Of a stretch of 64,000 bases of DNA, positions 46,260 to 55,522 are shown in pieces. Position 1 is the first letter of the stretch. Every line of letters starts with the position of its first letter. Source of the DNA: CAWIVH01 sp963839475. GTDB lineage: Bacteria > Acidobacteriota > UBA6911. The translations under genes and the position numbers were made by a program. The DNA lies in contig CAWIVH010000013.1 in NCBI GenBank assembly GCA_963839475.1, forward strand, positions 744,001-808,000, given 5' to 3'. Below the pieces are notes generated by a model, which was given only the letters and a program-made list of their open reading frames with translations, searched no databases and was not told the origin of the DNA.

Positions 46260-48365
46260 ATGAATTTCGTAAATCCTTGGTTTTTTCTGGGAATGCTCGG
46301 CGTCGCTATCCCTTTGATCCTTCATTTGATCAAACGGGAAAGGGCGCGCAGAATCGAATTCCCCACTTTGATGTTCCTGCGCCGCGTGAGTAAAAAAACC
46401 ATTCGGTATCAGAAGTTTCGCGATCTTTTGCTGCTTCTGCTTCGGGTGCTGGCCTTGGCCCTTATTGCGCTCGCTTTTACCCGCCCTTACCGCGACCTGC
46501 CCGCAGCTTCGGCGGCGGCTGCAAGGGCCGGCACGACTCATGTTCTGCTTCTCGACAACTCGTTGAGCATGTCCTATTCCGGCAGGTGGGCGAGGGCACG
46601 CGAGGCCGCGGCCGCCATCATCAACCAGGTGTCGGGAGACGACCGGATAGCGCTTCTGGAGTTTTCGGATCGCACCTTGGTTCGCATGCCGCCTGCACGG
46701 GACAAGGCTTTGCTCAAGGAAGAAATCGAAAAACGGATCGAACCGACCGACAGGTCAACCCGCTATATCCCTGCGCTGAAGGCGGCCGAAAAGACCGCCT
46801 TGGATTCCGGAGCAGGACGCCGCGTCATTCATCTGATATCCGATTTCCAGAAAAATGGCTGGCAGGCGGGCGAGGAGGAATTGAGCCTGGCACCCGGAAG
46901 CGAAATTGATCCGGTGAATGTGGGATCCAAAGAGTTCAGCAACCTTGCCATCGGTGATGTCCAGATCACTGAAGTTGCCGAAGGATCGGAAGGGGGCATG
47001 AAAGTACGGTTCTCTGTGATCAACTTCGGCAACGAGGACCGGAAGGGAAGCAAAGTCACCTTGTCCTTGGACGGGCGGGGGATCATGGAACGCCGTGCAG
47101 ATATACCCCGGGGCGAGATCCTGCCTTTGGAGTTCCTGCTCCCGGGTCTGAGCGGAGGAATACATCAATTGGTCATTGAAGTAGATGATCCCCGCCTGAC
47201 CGCCGACAACCGGTTCGCCACGACTCTTGTTGCACGCGGCAAAACGCAGGTGATCTCGGTAGAGGACCCCGCCAGATCCCCGGGGCGTGCTCCGGCCTTC
47301 TTTCTTTCCCGCGCGCTAAATGTTTCCTCGGCTTCGGCGTACCAGCTGACGTCGATGCCGTTGTCCAGACTGGAATCGGGTCCGCTGGCTCCCGGCAGCT
47401 TGCTCGTCTGGAACAACGCATCCGGGGGGAGCTCCGCACTGCAAAAGAAGCTCCAGGAATACATAAGCAATGGAGGCGGCCTGGTAGTTGTGGTGGCTGA
47501 CGATGAACGGGCTTCCGATTTCAACCGCAGCTTTGGATCATGGCTGCCCGTGAAAGTGGATCCTGCGGCGGGGGATGCCGCCGCCCGCAATGCGCGCCGC
47601 GGTGAGGATTATTCTCTTCTGACAAACCTTAGCATGGATCACCCGGTATTCCGCCCTTTTTCGGAGCCGCATTCGGGAAATTTCTCGAGCGCTCGATTTT
47701 TCCGGCACGCCACGATTTCAACTTCAGCGGAAGTTCTGGCTCGCTTCGACAATGGCGATCCTGCGCTGGTATCGATCGCGAGGGACAAGGGACGGATCTT
47801 GATTTTTGCTTCTTCAGCCGATGACTCGGCGAACAACCTGCCGCTGAAGCCGGTGTACGCACCATTTTGGATCCAGATGCTTCATTATCTGGACAACGTG
47901 GGCGAAGAGAGACGATATTCGCTGGTGGGAGAAACGATTTCGCCGAGGAAAATGCTGCTTGAAGCGGGGCTCAGGGCCGGCCATCAGGTGAATGAATTCA
48001 ATCAGGCGTTTGTTGCTCTGGATCCGCTCAGGAATCGGGTGACGCTGAGCCCGGGATCCGATGTCCTGCAGGTGGATCATGCAGGCTTTTATGAGATCAG
48101 GTCTCCCGGTCTCAGTGTGCCGGTTGCGGTGAATCCTTTGCCTCGTGAATCGGATTTGACGCCGGGCGATGCCGAGGAGATGCTTGCCGCCTGGATCTCA
48201 AAGAATGATCGGATTGCGCCCGTGACGGCTGATGAAGAAAAGGTCTCTCCGGAGGAACAGGATCGCAGGCAGCATATTTGGCGGTACCTGCTACTTTCAG
48301 GATTGTTGTTTTTCCTGGGGGAGTTTTTCCTTTCCAGCCAGGCCGTATTGAAAGCAGAGAACTGA
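46260..48365 (+). CDS. BatA-domain/VWA membrane protein
   Basis: 701 aa. The N-terminus is the BatA (aerotolerance regulator N-terminal) domain: NFVNPWFFLGMLGVAIPLILHLIKRERARRIEFPTLMFL, with a second helix at about 60-82. A VWA domain follows with MIDAS DNSLSMSYSG (about 99-108). A long extracytoplasmic part is followed by a GATase-like segment (NGGGLVVVVADDE) and a C-terminal helix (LLLSGLLFFLGEFFLSS). It begins 4 bases after the DUF58 stop. It probably anchors the MoxR-DUF58 complex to the membrane. Confidence 0.9.
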   Translation: MNFVNPWFFLGMLGVAIPLILHLIKRERARRIEFPTLMFLRRVSKKTIRYQKFRDLLLLLLRVLALALIALAFTRPYRDLPAASAAAARAGTTHVLLLDNSLSMSYSGRWARAREAAAAIINQVSGDDRIALLEFSDRTLVRMPPARDKALLKEEIEKRIEPTDRSTRYIPALKAAEKTALDSGAGRRVIHLISDFQKNGWQAGEEELSLAPGSEIDPVNVGSKEFSNLAIGDVQITEVAEGSEGGMKVRFSVINFGNEDRKGSKVTLSLDGRGIMERRADIPRGEILPLEFLLPGLSGGIHQLVIEVDDPRLTADNRFATTLVARGKTQVISVEDPARSPGRAPAFFLSRALNVSSASAYQLTSMPLSRLESGPLAPGSLLVWNNASGGSSALQKKLQEYISNGGGLVVVVADDERASDFNRSFGSWLPVKVDPAAGDAAARNARRGEDYSLLTNLSMDHPVFRPFSEPHSGNFSSARFFRHATISTSAEVLARFDNGDPALVSIARDKGRILIFASSADDSANNLPLKPVYAPFWIQMLHYLDNVGEERRYSLVGETISPRKMLLEAGLRAGHQVNEFNQAFVALDPLRNRVTLSPGSDVLQVDHAGFYEIRSPGLSVPVAVNPLPRESDLTPGDAEEMLAAWISKNDRIAPVTADEEKVSPEEQDRRQHIWRYLLLSGLLFFLGEFFLSSQAVLKAEN

Positions 48366-48377
48366 ATCGAGGTTTCC

Positions 48378-51300
48378 ATGAAGGCATACCAGCAGATTCT
48401 AAAGCGTGTTCATCTCGTGCGCCGAAGGTGGCGCCTGCAAATGCTGGTCAAAGGCGTATCTCTAACGCTGGCATGTGCCATCGCCCTGCTTGTGTTGGGG
48501 GTATGGGGAGCTGATATTTTCGGGTTCAGACCCGGTGCCGTCTGGTTCGCGCGGTTTTGTGCCGGGGCTTCGATCATTTATTCCCTGCTGCGTTTTCTGA
48601 TTCTGCCGATGAGCCGCCGGGTTACCGACCTTCAAATCGCCCGTTTTGTCGAGGAGAAGTACCCCCAGCTTCAGGACCGCCTCGTGACCGCCGTGGAATT
48701 CGGCAGCGATGAATCACGACATTCGGGGATAACGGATCTGCTCATCAAGGATGCCCTGGAAAAAACCTCCCGGCTGGATCTCTCAGTCTTTGCCGGGCGC
48801 AGGCGCCTCCTTGTATTCGGATCGCTGGGCGCGGGCGCCGCTTTGATTCTTGTGTCCCTGCTTACCTGGGGACCATCCTTTTTTCAATATGGCTTTGATC
48901 GCTTGTACGTACCTTGGACTGAAGCTTCCAGCTCCGGCGGACGATTGATCATGGTCCTACCCGGAAATGTGGAACTCGCACGGGGATCCGACCTTCAAAT
49001 CAAAGCGCAGCTTGCCGGTTTCGATTCCCCGGACGTCAAGCTCTATACACTTGCGGCAGACACGGCCGCCTGGACGCCGCAGGCGATGGAGCCTGAAATA
49101 CGAGGGAGCGGTTTTTTATACCTCCTTGTGGATCTCCAGCGCCCGCTTCAATACTACGTCGAGTCCAGGGGAGTCCGCTCGCCGACTTATCATGTGGCTC
49201 TCTCCGATCTCCCCAATGTAGAACGCATAGATCTGCGATATTCCTTTCCCGCCTACACGGGCATGCCGCCCCAGGTCGTCGAAAATGAAGGCGATATTTC
49301 GGCGCTCAAAGGGACGAACGTGGAGATCACGATAAAGGTCAGCCGGCCTGTGGTATCCGCGCGCCTGCTGATGGATGATCGATCAAGCCTCGAGTTAAAG
49401 CGTGAATCGGACGGCAGATTCTCCGGGTCGCTCCGCCTGCAGCGGTCGGGCTCGTACGTGGTCCAGGTGGAAGCCGGTGGGAAAAAGGCCGCAGGTTCAC
49501 CGGAATATGAAATACAAGCCCTGGAAGATGCCCCTCCGAAAGTTGCGATTTCGAAGCCGATGCGTGATGTTCGCGCCACGTCCGTTGAGGAGGTTTTCGC
49601 CGAGTTGAAGGCCGAGGATGACATAGGAATCGAGCGCCTGGAGCTTCGTTACTCGGTCAATGGGACCGAGGAGAAATCCGTGATCCTGGCCCGCGGCAAG
49701 GCGGGTGAGAACGAATTGACGGCAACTCATACTTTTTTCCTGGAGGAATTCAAGCTCCAGCCCGGAGACGTGGTTTCCTATTACGCCAAGGCGGTTGACA
49801 ACAACAATGTGACCGGTCCTTCGACTTCGAGCTCCGATATTTATTTTATTCAGATCCGGCCTTTCGATCAGAAATACACTCAAAACCAGCAGGGGGGTGG
49901 TGGCGGGCAGCAGGGCGGGGGCGGCGAAGAGGCCCTCAGCAAACAGCAGAAAGAGATCGTCAGCGCGACCTTTAAACTGATTCGGGACAAAGCGCGCATG
50001 GATCCGAACGAATACCTGGAGGGTCTCAAGGCGCTTGCGCTGGTGCAAGGACGTCTTCAGGTGCAGGCTCAAGGCCTTCTGGAAAGGCTCCGCCGGCGTG
50101 GAGCGGTGGATATCAATCAGGATTTCGCGAAACTATCCGAATATCTGAAAGCGGCCACCCTCGAAATGCAGGGTGCGGCTGTCGATCTGGGAGCGCAGAA
50201 ACCGGTCGAAGCGCTGCCCAAGGAGCAGAAGGCGCTGCAGAATCTGATGCGGGCTGAAAGCCTTTTCAGGGAAATCCAGGTTTCTTTCTCCTCCCAAATG
50301 GGGGGCGGATCGGGAAATCAGACCAACGCCGAAGACCTTGCCGACCTTTTCGAACTGGAGCTGAACAAGCTCAAGAATCAGTATGAGACGGTGCGTCGCG
50401 GCGAAGAACAGGCGAAGGATCAAAAGACGGACGAGGCCCTTGAGCGCCTCAAGGAACTGGCCAGGAGGCAACAGCAGCTCAATGAGCAGATGCGCTCTCC
50501 GGGTGCGCGCGCGGGCTCATCCCAGGGCGGCTCAAGTGCCGGCCAGGGACAGCGACAGCTGATGGATGAAGCCGAAAAACTCCAGCGCCAGCTGCAACGG
50601 CTTTCGCGGGAGCGCAGCTCGCCCGAGCTCAATCGGGTCAGCAGCCAGCTGGAAAAAGCCATCCAGGAGATGAAGCGCGCCATGGAGCAGCAGGAGCGCA
50701 AGAATGCGCAGGAAGCCAGTTCGGGGGGGGCACGAGCCCTTCAGCAGCTCGAGGACGCACGGCAGGCCCTCTCTCGTTCCCAGCAGGCCGGATTGAGCCG
50801 TGGGATTGAACAGGCGATGGAAGAATCCAAACGCCTCGTCAAGGAGCAGGAAGGCATCCAGGACGGCATCCAGAAGCTGACTCAGGATAAGGCCCAGGCG
50901 GCCACCCCCGGCTTCCAGCAGCGGCGAAAGGACCTCGTCGACAAAAAGGCGGCTTTGGCGGAGGGCGTGGGCGCCCTGGGCCGGCAGATAGATGGCCTTG
51001 CCGCATCGGCAAGGAAGGGGGAACGCGAAGCGGAGAGCAAACTGGCCGACGCGGCTTCATTGATTCGAGAAAAGAAGCTTCAGGAGAGAATCACCTCCGG
51101 GAACCAATTGCTGGAAAACGGCTACTTTGACTTCATGAAAGGACGTGAGGACAACATCCGTGCCAGCCTGGAGGAATTGTCCAAGCAACTGGAGTCAGCC
51201 CGGGCAGGAATTGGGCAAACGCGCGAGGGCAAGCTCGAAAAAGCCGCGGGTAAAACCCGCGAACTTGCTGAAGGGCTTGAGTCTCTGCGGCGGCGAATGC

Positions 51301-51938
51301 AGAACGAGCAGAAAGGGAAGCCGGGTTCCGGGAACGAGCAGGGCCGCGAACAGGCGCAGGGGCGAGGCTCGCAGCGTGCGCAGTCGGCGCAGGGGCAGAC
51401 CGCATCGCAGGAGGGGACAGGAGAGCCGGGTAGCAGCAGAGGTCAGAATCAGGACGAACAGCAGCGGGGTGCCGAACGAGGCGCCGGCGAAGCAGGACGG
51501 GGAGGACAAGTACCCGCGAACGCCGGCAATCGGGATCCATCCGGGCAAAGCAGGGATAACCTGGGACCCCCGACCGGCGTCGGCCGCCCTGAAAATGACG
51601 GCTTGCGACAACTCCGGCGCGAGGCGCAGGAAAGGCTTTCGGATGCCCAGGAACTTCGCCGCTTGCTGGATCAGAATCCCACCCTGACGCAAAACCTCGA
51701 CCGTGTCATCGGCGATATCAAAAATCTCAACCAGTCCGGGAGTATCGAAGCCGAACAGGTTGCGCGCCTCAAATCTGCGATCGACCTTTTGCGAAGCCTC
51801 GAGCAGGACCTCAACCGGGATCTTTCCCGCTTGTCTCAACGTGAGAGGTATTTTTTCACCGAGGAAAACGAGGTGCCGAATTCCTACCGGAAGCTTGTGG
51901 ATGAATATTTCAAGGCCTTGGCCCGTGTGAAGCCCTGA
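48378..51938 (+). CDS. Large DUF4175-type membrane protein with coiled coil and Gln/Gly-rich tail
   Basis: 1186 aa. Two N-terminal membrane helices (about 25-80) are followed by VTDLQIARFVEEKYPQLQDRLVTAVEFG, a third helix near 150 and a long extracytoplasmic region of Ig-like beta domains (about 195-490). From about 500 onward it is a Gln/Glu/Arg-rich coiled coil, then a low-complexity Gly/Gln/Arg/Ser tail (about 960-1080), then a final helical segment. This is the DUF4175/TIGR02302 plan. It is the last gene of the cluster; SD GAGG precedes ATG 48378. The function is unknown; a structural envelope role is likely. Confidence 0.87.
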   Translation: MKAYQQILKRVHLVRRRWRLQMLVKGVSLTLACAIALLVLGVWGADIFGFRPGAVWFARFCAGASIIYSLLRFLILPMSRRVTDLQIARFVEEKYPQLQDRLVTAVEFGSDESRHSGITDLLIKDALEKTSRLDLSVFAGRRRLLVFGSLGAGAALILVSLLTWGPSFFQYGFDRLYVPWTEASSSGGRLIMVLPGNVELARGSDLQIKAQLAGFDSPDVKLYTLAADTAAWTPQAMEPEIRGSGFLYLLVDLQRPLQYYVESRGVRSPTYHVALSDLPNVERIDLRYSFPAYTGMPPQVVENEGDISALKGTNVEITIKVSRPVVSARLLMDDRSSLELKRESDGRFSGSLRLQRSGSYVVQVEAGGKKAAGSPEYEIQALEDAPPKVAISKPMRDVRATSVEEVFAELKAEDDIGIERLELRYSVNGTEEKSVILARGKAGENELTATHTFFLEEFKLQPGDVVSYYAKAVDNNNVTGPSTSSSDIYFIQIRPFDQKYTQNQQGGGGGQQGGGGEEALSKQQKEIVSATFKLIRDKARMDPNEYLEGLKALALVQGRLQVQAQGLLERLRRRGAVDINQDFAKLSEYLKAATLEMQGAAVDLGAQKPVEALPKEQKALQNLMRAESLFREIQVSFSSQMGGGSGNQTNAEDLADLFELELNKLKNQYETVRRGEEQAKDQKTDEALERLKELARRQQQLNEQMRSPGARAGSSQGGSSAGQGQRQLMDEAEKLQRQLQRLSRERSSPELNRVSSQLEKAIQEMKRAMEQQERKNAQEASSGGARALQQLEDARQALSRSQQAGLSRGIEQAMEESKRLVKEQEGIQDGIQKLTQDKAQAATPGFQQRRKDLVDKKAALAEGVGALGRQIDGLAASARKGEREAESKLADAASLIREKKLQERITSGNQLLENGYFDFMKGREDNIRASLEELSKQLESARAGIGQTREGKLEKAAGKTRELAEGLESLRRRMQNEQKGKPGSGNEQGREQAQGRGSQRAQSAQGQTASQEGTGEPGSSRGQNQDEQQRGAERGAGEAGRGGQVPANAGNRDPSGQSRDNLGPPTGVGRPENDGLRQLRREAQERLSDAQELRRLLDQNPTLTQNLDRVIGDIKNLNQSGSIEAEQVARLKSAIDLLRSLEQDLNRDLSRLSQRERYFFTEENEVPNSYRKLVDEYFKALARVKP

Positions 51939-52300
51939 AACTGGCGGCCCGGGTTCGCAGGCTGGCCTGCTGAATCGGACTGCAAAGTTCGTGACGCAGC
52001 ATTTGGCCGCAACCAAATTAGATAGAGAGTTCTCAGTTCTCAGTTTTCAGTATCAGTTCGCAATCGCATGAGGAACTGCGAACTGATGCTGAGAACTGTG
52101 AACTTGTTGCTTTCACCACCGTTTTCACGATTCAATGAATCTTGCCTGAAAAACAAGAATTTACAGATGTGATACTCAAAGATATCGAAGCCGGGGCAGC
52201 GAGGTCCTCGCCCAGCTTTGACAGTGGTGTCTCGACGCTCCCGGCGGTACAATCCCTCCTGGTTTTTGTTGGTCAGCACCCAATTCATTCAGGGGCCCTT
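51939..52300. other. Intergenic region of 362 bases with a long hairpin
   Basis: No gene is supported; a frame that extends the DegT gene back to 52142 has no protein features. The main feature is the long inverted repeat at 52029-52103. Confidence 0.5.
52029..52103. repeat. Long imperfect inverted repeat (26 bp arms)
   Basis: The left arm 52029-52062 and right arm 52077-52103 pair over about 26 bp with one mismatch, one G-U pair and a 7-base bulge (52044-52050), around a 14-base loop. The arm is built of CAGTTCTCAG/CAGTTTTCAG repeat units. It may be a terminator-like or dispersed element; it lies between the DUF4175 and DegT genes. Confidence 0.7.
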
Positions 52301-53467
52301 ATGATAGTTCCTTTGCTCGATTTGAAAGCTCAGTACGCAACAATTCGTGACGAAATCCAGGCGGCAGTGAACGAAGTCTTCGAAAGCCAGCGATTTATTC
52401 TTGGACCGGCTGTAGCCCGGTTGGAAGCGGGCATCGCAGCTTATTGCGGTGTCCCTGCCGCTGTGGCGGTCGCATCCGGGACGGACGCCATATTGTTGGC
52501 CCTCAAGGCTCTTGGGGTTGGCCCGGGTGACTCTGTCATCACTGTGCCGTACACCTTTTTCGCAACGGCCGGCACCGTCTGGAATCTGGGAGCACGTCCG
52601 ATATTCGTGGATATCCATCCCGAGAGTTATCTCATGGATCCTACTCGTTTGTCGGAGCTGCTGTCCCGCGAGTGCGAATTCGTTGAAACCGGACGGCGGT
52701 TGGTTCACAAGCCTACCGGGACTGTGGTCAAAGCGGTCCTCCCGGTGCATCTTTACGGGCAGTGCGCAGACATGGACGAAATCAAGGCAGCAGCCGATGG
52801 CTGCGGCTTGCCGATAGTCGAGGACGCCTGCCAGGCCATCGGCTCCAGGTACAAAGGACGGCGTGCCGGTGCGCTGGGAGACTACGGGTGTTTCAGTTTT
52901 TTCCCTTCAAAAAACCTGGGTGGCGCAGGGGATGGGGGAATGGTTGTATCCCGGGATGCCGAATTGGCCAAGCGGATCGTGCTGCTGCGGACCCACGGCA
53001 TGGATCCCAAATATTTTCACAAGATCATAGGCTATAACAGCCGGCTGGACGAGCTTCAAGCTGCGGTCCTGGAGGTCAAGCTGCGCCATCTCGAGGCGTG
53101 GACACGCGGGCGTCAAGGCAATGCCGCAGCCTACGAAAAGGATTTCGAGGCTGCTGGTCTGCTGCATGTCATTTCGACTCCCAAAGCCGGACCCGATCGC
53201 GACCATATTTTCCATCAATATGTGATCCGCTGCCCCAGGCGCGATGAGTTGCAGCATTTCCTGAAAGAGCGAGGGATCGGCACTGAGATTTATTACCCCC
53301 TGCCTCTGCACGAACAGGAATGCTTCAGGGGGCTGGGGTACCAAGCAACGGATTTCCCATGCTCCAGCCGGGCTGCCAGAGAATCCCTGGCGCTTCCTGT
53401 CTATCCGGAACTGCGGGAAGATCAGCGGCATCATGTAGTCCGGTCGATTGCGGAGTTCTATGCCTGA
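52301..53467 (+). CDS. DegT/DnrJ/EryC1/StrS-family aminotransferase
   Basis: 388 aa from ATG 52301 (AGGGG 6 bases upstream). PLP-dependent sugar aminotransferase type: VPLLDLKAQYATIRDEIQAAVNEVFESQRFILGP, VASGTDAILLALKALGVGPGDSVITVPYTFFATAG, VEDACQAIGSRYKGRRAG and the PLP lysine K204 in FSFFPSKNLGGAGDGG. Its usual role is the amination of a nucleotide-linked keto-sugar for O-antigen, glycoprotein or antibiotic synthesis. No other sugar-nucleotide genes are adjacent, so the substrate is unclear. A carbamoyltransferase is 153 bases downstream. Confidence 0.93.
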   Translation: MIVPLLDLKAQYATIRDEIQAAVNEVFESQRFILGPAVARLEAGIAAYCGVPAAVAVASGTDAILLALKALGVGPGDSVITVPYTFFATAGTVWNLGARPIFVDIHPESYLMDPTRLSELLSRECEFVETGRRLVHKPTGTVVKAVLPVHLYGQCADMDEIKAAADGCGLPIVEDACQAIGSRYKGRRAGALGDYGCFSFFPSKNLGGAGDGGMVVSRDAELAKRIVLLRTHGMDPKYFHKIIGYNSRLDELQAAVLEVKLRHLEAWTRGRQGNAAAYEKDFEAAGLLHVISTPKAGPDRDHIFHQYVIRCPRRDELQHFLKERGIGTEIYYPLPLHEQECFRGLGYQATDFPCSSRAARESLALPVYPELREDQRHHVVRSIAEFYA

Positions 53468-53620
53468 CTTCTTCCTGCGGTGAAACGCTTGCTTGAATAG
53501 GGCGAAGAATTGTAGCCCCGGGGCACGACCTGCCTCTTTTTGCGGGCGGAGATCAGAATCTCGCCTTTTTCGAGGAACAACTCTGGTAGAATGCGTCGGC
53601 TCAAACTAGGAACAGGAGAC

Positions 53621-55354
53621 ATGGGGAACCCGGCTTACATTTTGGGAATCAACGCCTACCACGCGGACGCCGCCGCCGTGCTGTTGAAGGATGGGGATAT
53701 TGTTGCGGCGGTTGAAGAGGAGCGTTTCAATCGTACCAAACACTCTGCCGGATTCCCGACCCTTGCCATCCGGCACTGTCTTGAGCGCGCAGGCATTTCC
53801 ATCACCGAGGTAGGGCACGTGGGAATTTCCCGGGTTCCCAACGCTCACCTGGTCAATGATCTCACCTTCGTGCTCTATAACAGGCTGATGTTCAGCCGGC
53901 AAGGGCTCGATCGCCTGCGCAGCGTGGAAAAGATCCGCAATCTCAAGACCGTTTTAGCCGAGACCCTCGCGGTTCCTGAGTCTCAGCTGAATCCCGAGTT
54001 TCACAATGTTGAACACCACATGGCCCACATGGCAAGCGCCTTTCTGGTATCTCCTTTCGAGGACGCAGCCATTCTCTCGATAGACGGCTTTGGCGATTAT
54101 TGCAGCACTATGCTGGGGCGCGGATCCGGACGCACCCTGGAAAAGCTGGAAACGGTTCTCTTTCCCCATTCACTCGGGCTTTTCTATACGGCTTTGACCC
54201 AATACCTGGGTTTCCCCAATTATGGCGATGAGGGAAAGGTGATGGGGCTTGCACCCTATGGGGAGCCACGGTATCTCGAAGCCATGATGAAGATCGTGCA
54301 GCCCGACAGCCAGGGCGCATTCCGATTGAACCTCGACTACTTTACTCATCATGTTCACGGTGTCGAAATGAGTTGGGATGAAGGTAGTCCCCACATCGGC
54401 CGCGTATTTTCCGATTATCTGACCGAGATCTTCGGGCCTCCGCGTGATCCCCGGGAGGAAATCGGACAGATTCATCGCGACCTGGCAGCCTCGCTTCAGA
54501 AATGCCTCGAAGTGCACCTTTTCCGGCTGCTCAACCGGCTTCACGAGATCGTTGCAACCCCGAGGCTGTGCCTGGCGGGCGGGGTGAGCTACAACAGTGT
54601 TGCGCTGGGACAAATCCGGCAAAATACACCCTTCAGGGAGATTTTTATCCAGCCCGCAGCGGGTGACAGCGGGACGGCTTTGGGGGTTGCCTTCTATATC
54701 TGGAACTCGCTTCTGGGGAACCCCAGAACCTTCCAAATGACCGATGCCTGTCTCGGTCCGGATTATTTCGACAGCGAAATCGAGCACGCGCTGCGCAGCT
54801 TCGGGGTTTCCTACGAAAAATGCGACGATATCGAAGAGCGCGCGGCTGAACTCCTGGCGGGTGGCAAAATTGTCGGCTGGTTTCAGGGCAGGATGGAATT
54901 CGGACCCCGGGCACTCGGCAACCGCAGCATCCTGGCCGATCCGCGTACCGCGGAAATCAAGGATGTGCTGAACCGGAGGATCAAACACAGGGAAAGCTTC
55001 CGGCCCTTTGCTCCCGCGATCCTGGAGGAGTACCTGGACGAATATTTTGAAGACTCGTTTCCTTCCCCCTTCATGCTCCTGGTTTTCAAGGTCCGCCCCG
55101 AAAAGCGCCCGGTAATTCCGGCCACGGAGCATGTGGATCATACGGGTCGCGTTCAATCGGTATCCAGGGACCTGAATCCCCGCTTCTGGAACCTGATTGA
55201 GGCGTTTCGGCGGCGCACCGGTATTCCCTTGCTGCTCAACACTTCCTTCAATGAGAATGAGCCGATTGTCTGCACCCCGCGAGAAGCACTCAACTGCTTT
55301 GCCACTACCAAAATGGATGCTCTCGCCCTGGGGAATTACCTCGTTTCGCGATAA
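53621..55354 (+). CDS. NodU/CmcH-family carbamoyltransferase
   Basis: 577 aa from ATG 53621 (AGGAG 4 bases upstream). It transfers the carbamoyl group of carbamoyl phosphate, through carbamoyl-adenylate, to a hydroxyl of a sugar or natural product. The N-terminal Kae1-like domain has YILGINAYHADAAAVLLKDG, EEERFNRTKHSAGFP, and the metal-binding VEHHMAHMASAF and SIDGFGDY motifs; LCLAGGVSYNSVALGQI is there. The C-terminal domain has GPRALGNRSILADPR, KHRESFRPFAPAIL and LLLNTSFNENEPIVCTP. Length is typical for NodU. It probably works with the DegT enzyme upstream on the same glycan. Confidence 0.93.
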   Translation: MGNPAYILGINAYHADAAAVLLKDGDIVAAVEEERFNRTKHSAGFPTLAIRHCLERAGISITEVGHVGISRVPNAHLVNDLTFVLYNRLMFSRQGLDRLRSVEKIRNLKTVLAETLAVPESQLNPEFHNVEHHMAHMASAFLVSPFEDAAILSIDGFGDYCSTMLGRGSGRTLEKLETVLFPHSLGLFYTALTQYLGFPNYGDEGKVMGLAPYGEPRYLEAMMKIVQPDSQGAFRLNLDYFTHHVHGVEMSWDEGSPHIGRVFSDYLTEIFGPPRDPREEIGQIHRDLAASLQKCLEVHLFRLLNRLHEIVATPRLCLAGGVSYNSVALGQIRQNTPFREIFIQPAAGDSGTALGVAFYIWNSLLGNPRTFQMTDACLGPDYFDSEIEHALRSFGVSYEKCDDIEERAAELLAGGKIVGWFQGRMEFGPRALGNRSILADPRTAEIKDVLNRRIKHRESFRPFAPAILEEYLDEYFEDSFPSPFMLLVFKVRPEKRPVIPATEHVDHTGRVQSVSRDLNPRFWNLIEAFRRRTGIPLLLNTSFNENEPIVCTPREALNCFATTKMDALALGNYLVSR

Positions 55355-55522
55355 TTCAGCGCTCCCGGCCCTGGGAATGGCGACCACAATGAGTTGTGAG
55401 CCAAAGTGCAGAGGAAGATTTCGCAACCACCCCCCGCTGAATCGCCGGTTGGTTTATGCCGGCAGCTGTAATACCCGGCCTCAGTGTCCAAACGAATCAT
55501 GGGGAGAAAAGTTTCTGTTGGA

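Noticed and set aside
54170..55426. 418-codon frame opposite the carbamoyltransferase gene
   Set aside because: No domain pattern. It is a shadow of a complete NodU-type protein.
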